Source of the DNA: Candidatus Mcinerneyibacteriota bacterium
Lineage (GTDB): Bacteria; AUK180; JAQVHJ01
Direction of reading: 5' to 3'
NCBI GenBank assembly: GCA_030630935.1
Contig: DAOVMD010000255.1
Location: 1 to 5,190 of the forward strand
DNA: 5,190 bases
Shown here: one piece after another, positions 4,718-5,190 of the stretch
Position numbering within the stretch: the first letter of the stretch is position 1
Layout of the letters: each line of letters begins with the position of its first letter
Program-made: the position numbers and the translations under genes
Notes under the pieces: generated by a model
The model's database searches: none
What the model was told of the DNA's origin: nothing
The model's input: the letters and a program-made list of their open reading frames with translations, nothing else

Positions 4718-5190
4718 TTATTGTAAGATATTATAAAGTTTAAAAAACTCCTTATTGGGTTCGGAAGCCTTATCTCGGAGTTTTGGTTTTAATTTCTTGA
4801 CAATGAACATATCCATTTTACCCCTGTTCTTGGTCTCAATTTTTCCCCTGTGTTTAATTGAGAAGAAATCACTAACCAGGTCTCGCGTTGCTTTGGAAAT
4901 ATTAACCATATTAATCACACCCGAGCTTTCCATCCTTGAAGCAATATTAACCGAGTCACCCCAGATATCATATGCGAACTTTCTTTTTCCTATGATCCCC
5001 GCAATTAAAGGACCTGTATGAATTCCTATCCTGATATTCCAGTATGGTGTCTTCTTTGATTTTTTATATTTAATTCGTTTTCTCATGAACTCCAGTATCT
5101 CCAGACCTGCCATGATTGTATCTACCGGGTGCGTCTTATTCACGATAGGTATCCCGCCGGCACACATGAAACTATCCCCGATCGTCTTCA
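4718..5190 (-). CDS. Class III nucleotide cyclase, C-terminal part (probable adenylate cyclase), cut by window edge
   Basis: The last 156 residues of a class III cyclase are present. The frame is open through the right edge: before the Met codon at 5165-5167 it still reads KTIGDSF, the conserved cyclase motif, so that Met is internal and the true start lies outside. The KTIGD Asp (codon 5174-5176) is the second metal ligand. The Lys of KTIGD (5186-5188) and the Asp of YDIWGD (4967-4969) are the pair that selects adenine over guanine, so cAMP is the likely product. The transition-state Asn (4946-4948) and Arg (4934-4936) of VNIASRMES are intact. HTGPLIAGIIG precedes them. The first metal Asp and any N-terminal sensor or membrane region are not visible. 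It is followed after 16 nt by the secreted sensor gene, so the three genes look co-transcribed from a promoter outside the window. Confidence 0.9.
   Translation of the reverse strand, partial: KTIGDSFMCAGGIPIVNKTHPVDTIMAGLEILEFMRKRIKYKKSKKTPYWNIRIGIHTGPLIAGIIGKRKFAYDIWGDSVNIASRMESSGVINMVNISKATRDLVSDFFSIKHRGKIETKNRGKMDMFIVKKLKPKLRDKASEPNKEFFKLYNILQ

Noticed and set aside
4755-5021. Plus-strand open frame of 88 codons within the cyclase gene
   Set aside because: It is the complement of highly conserved cyclase motifs and is best explained as a shadow.
5165-5167. Met codon as the start of the cyclase
   Set aside because: The frame stays open to the edge and the residues before it (KTIGDSF) are part of the conserved catalytic motif, so the gene continues outside the window.

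Overview
This is a low-GC bacterial window with two small plus-strand genes on the left, a repeat-rich gap in the middle, and part of a minus-strand sensory operon on the right. A cleavable signal peptide, a membrane-anchored extracytoplasmic sensor and long repeat-filled intergenic stretches suggest a Gram-negative, possibly uncultured lineage. Spirochaetota, Elusimicrobiota, Cloacimonadota and Ignavibacteria-like groups all come to mind, but nothing here settles the phylum.

Layout. Positions 1-300 hold repeats and small hairpins and no gene. An AT-rich leader with a well-formed sigma70-type promoter (372-400) leads into a DJ-1/PfpI-superfamily protein (451-1005). A 171-nt spacer with hairpins, one of them a REP-like dispersed element, separates it from a small single-domain cupin (1177-1506). 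Positions 1507-2278 are a convergent intergenic region of 772 nt. It is packed with short tandem repeats, palindromes, further copies of the dispersed elements and what may be the decayed 5' end of a lost gene.

The minus strand from the right edge to 2279 reads as one transcription unit: (i) the C-terminal part of a class III nucleotide cyclase, cut by the window edge, with adenylate-type specificity residues; (ii) 16 nt later, a secreted 231-aa protein that is essentially a free-standing sensor domain; (iii) overlapping its stop codon (TAATG), a 575-aa membrane protein with TM, sensor, TM, HAMP and a SpoIIE/RsbU-type PP2C phosphatase domain. The sensor domains of (ii) and (iii) are clearly paralogous, about half identical over their last 90 residues by eye. 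The operon therefore seems to link an extracytoplasmic signal to two outputs: a cyclic nucleotide (probably cAMP) and dephosphorylation of a partner-switching protein, probably an anti-sigma-factor antagonist encoded elsewhere. The secreted homologue may be a ligand-binding partner, decoy or heterodimer subunit.

The most notable item is this twin-sensor operon. The domain families are known; I am not aware of a description of this exact arrangement, but could not search for one. The intergenic repeats are the second point of interest.
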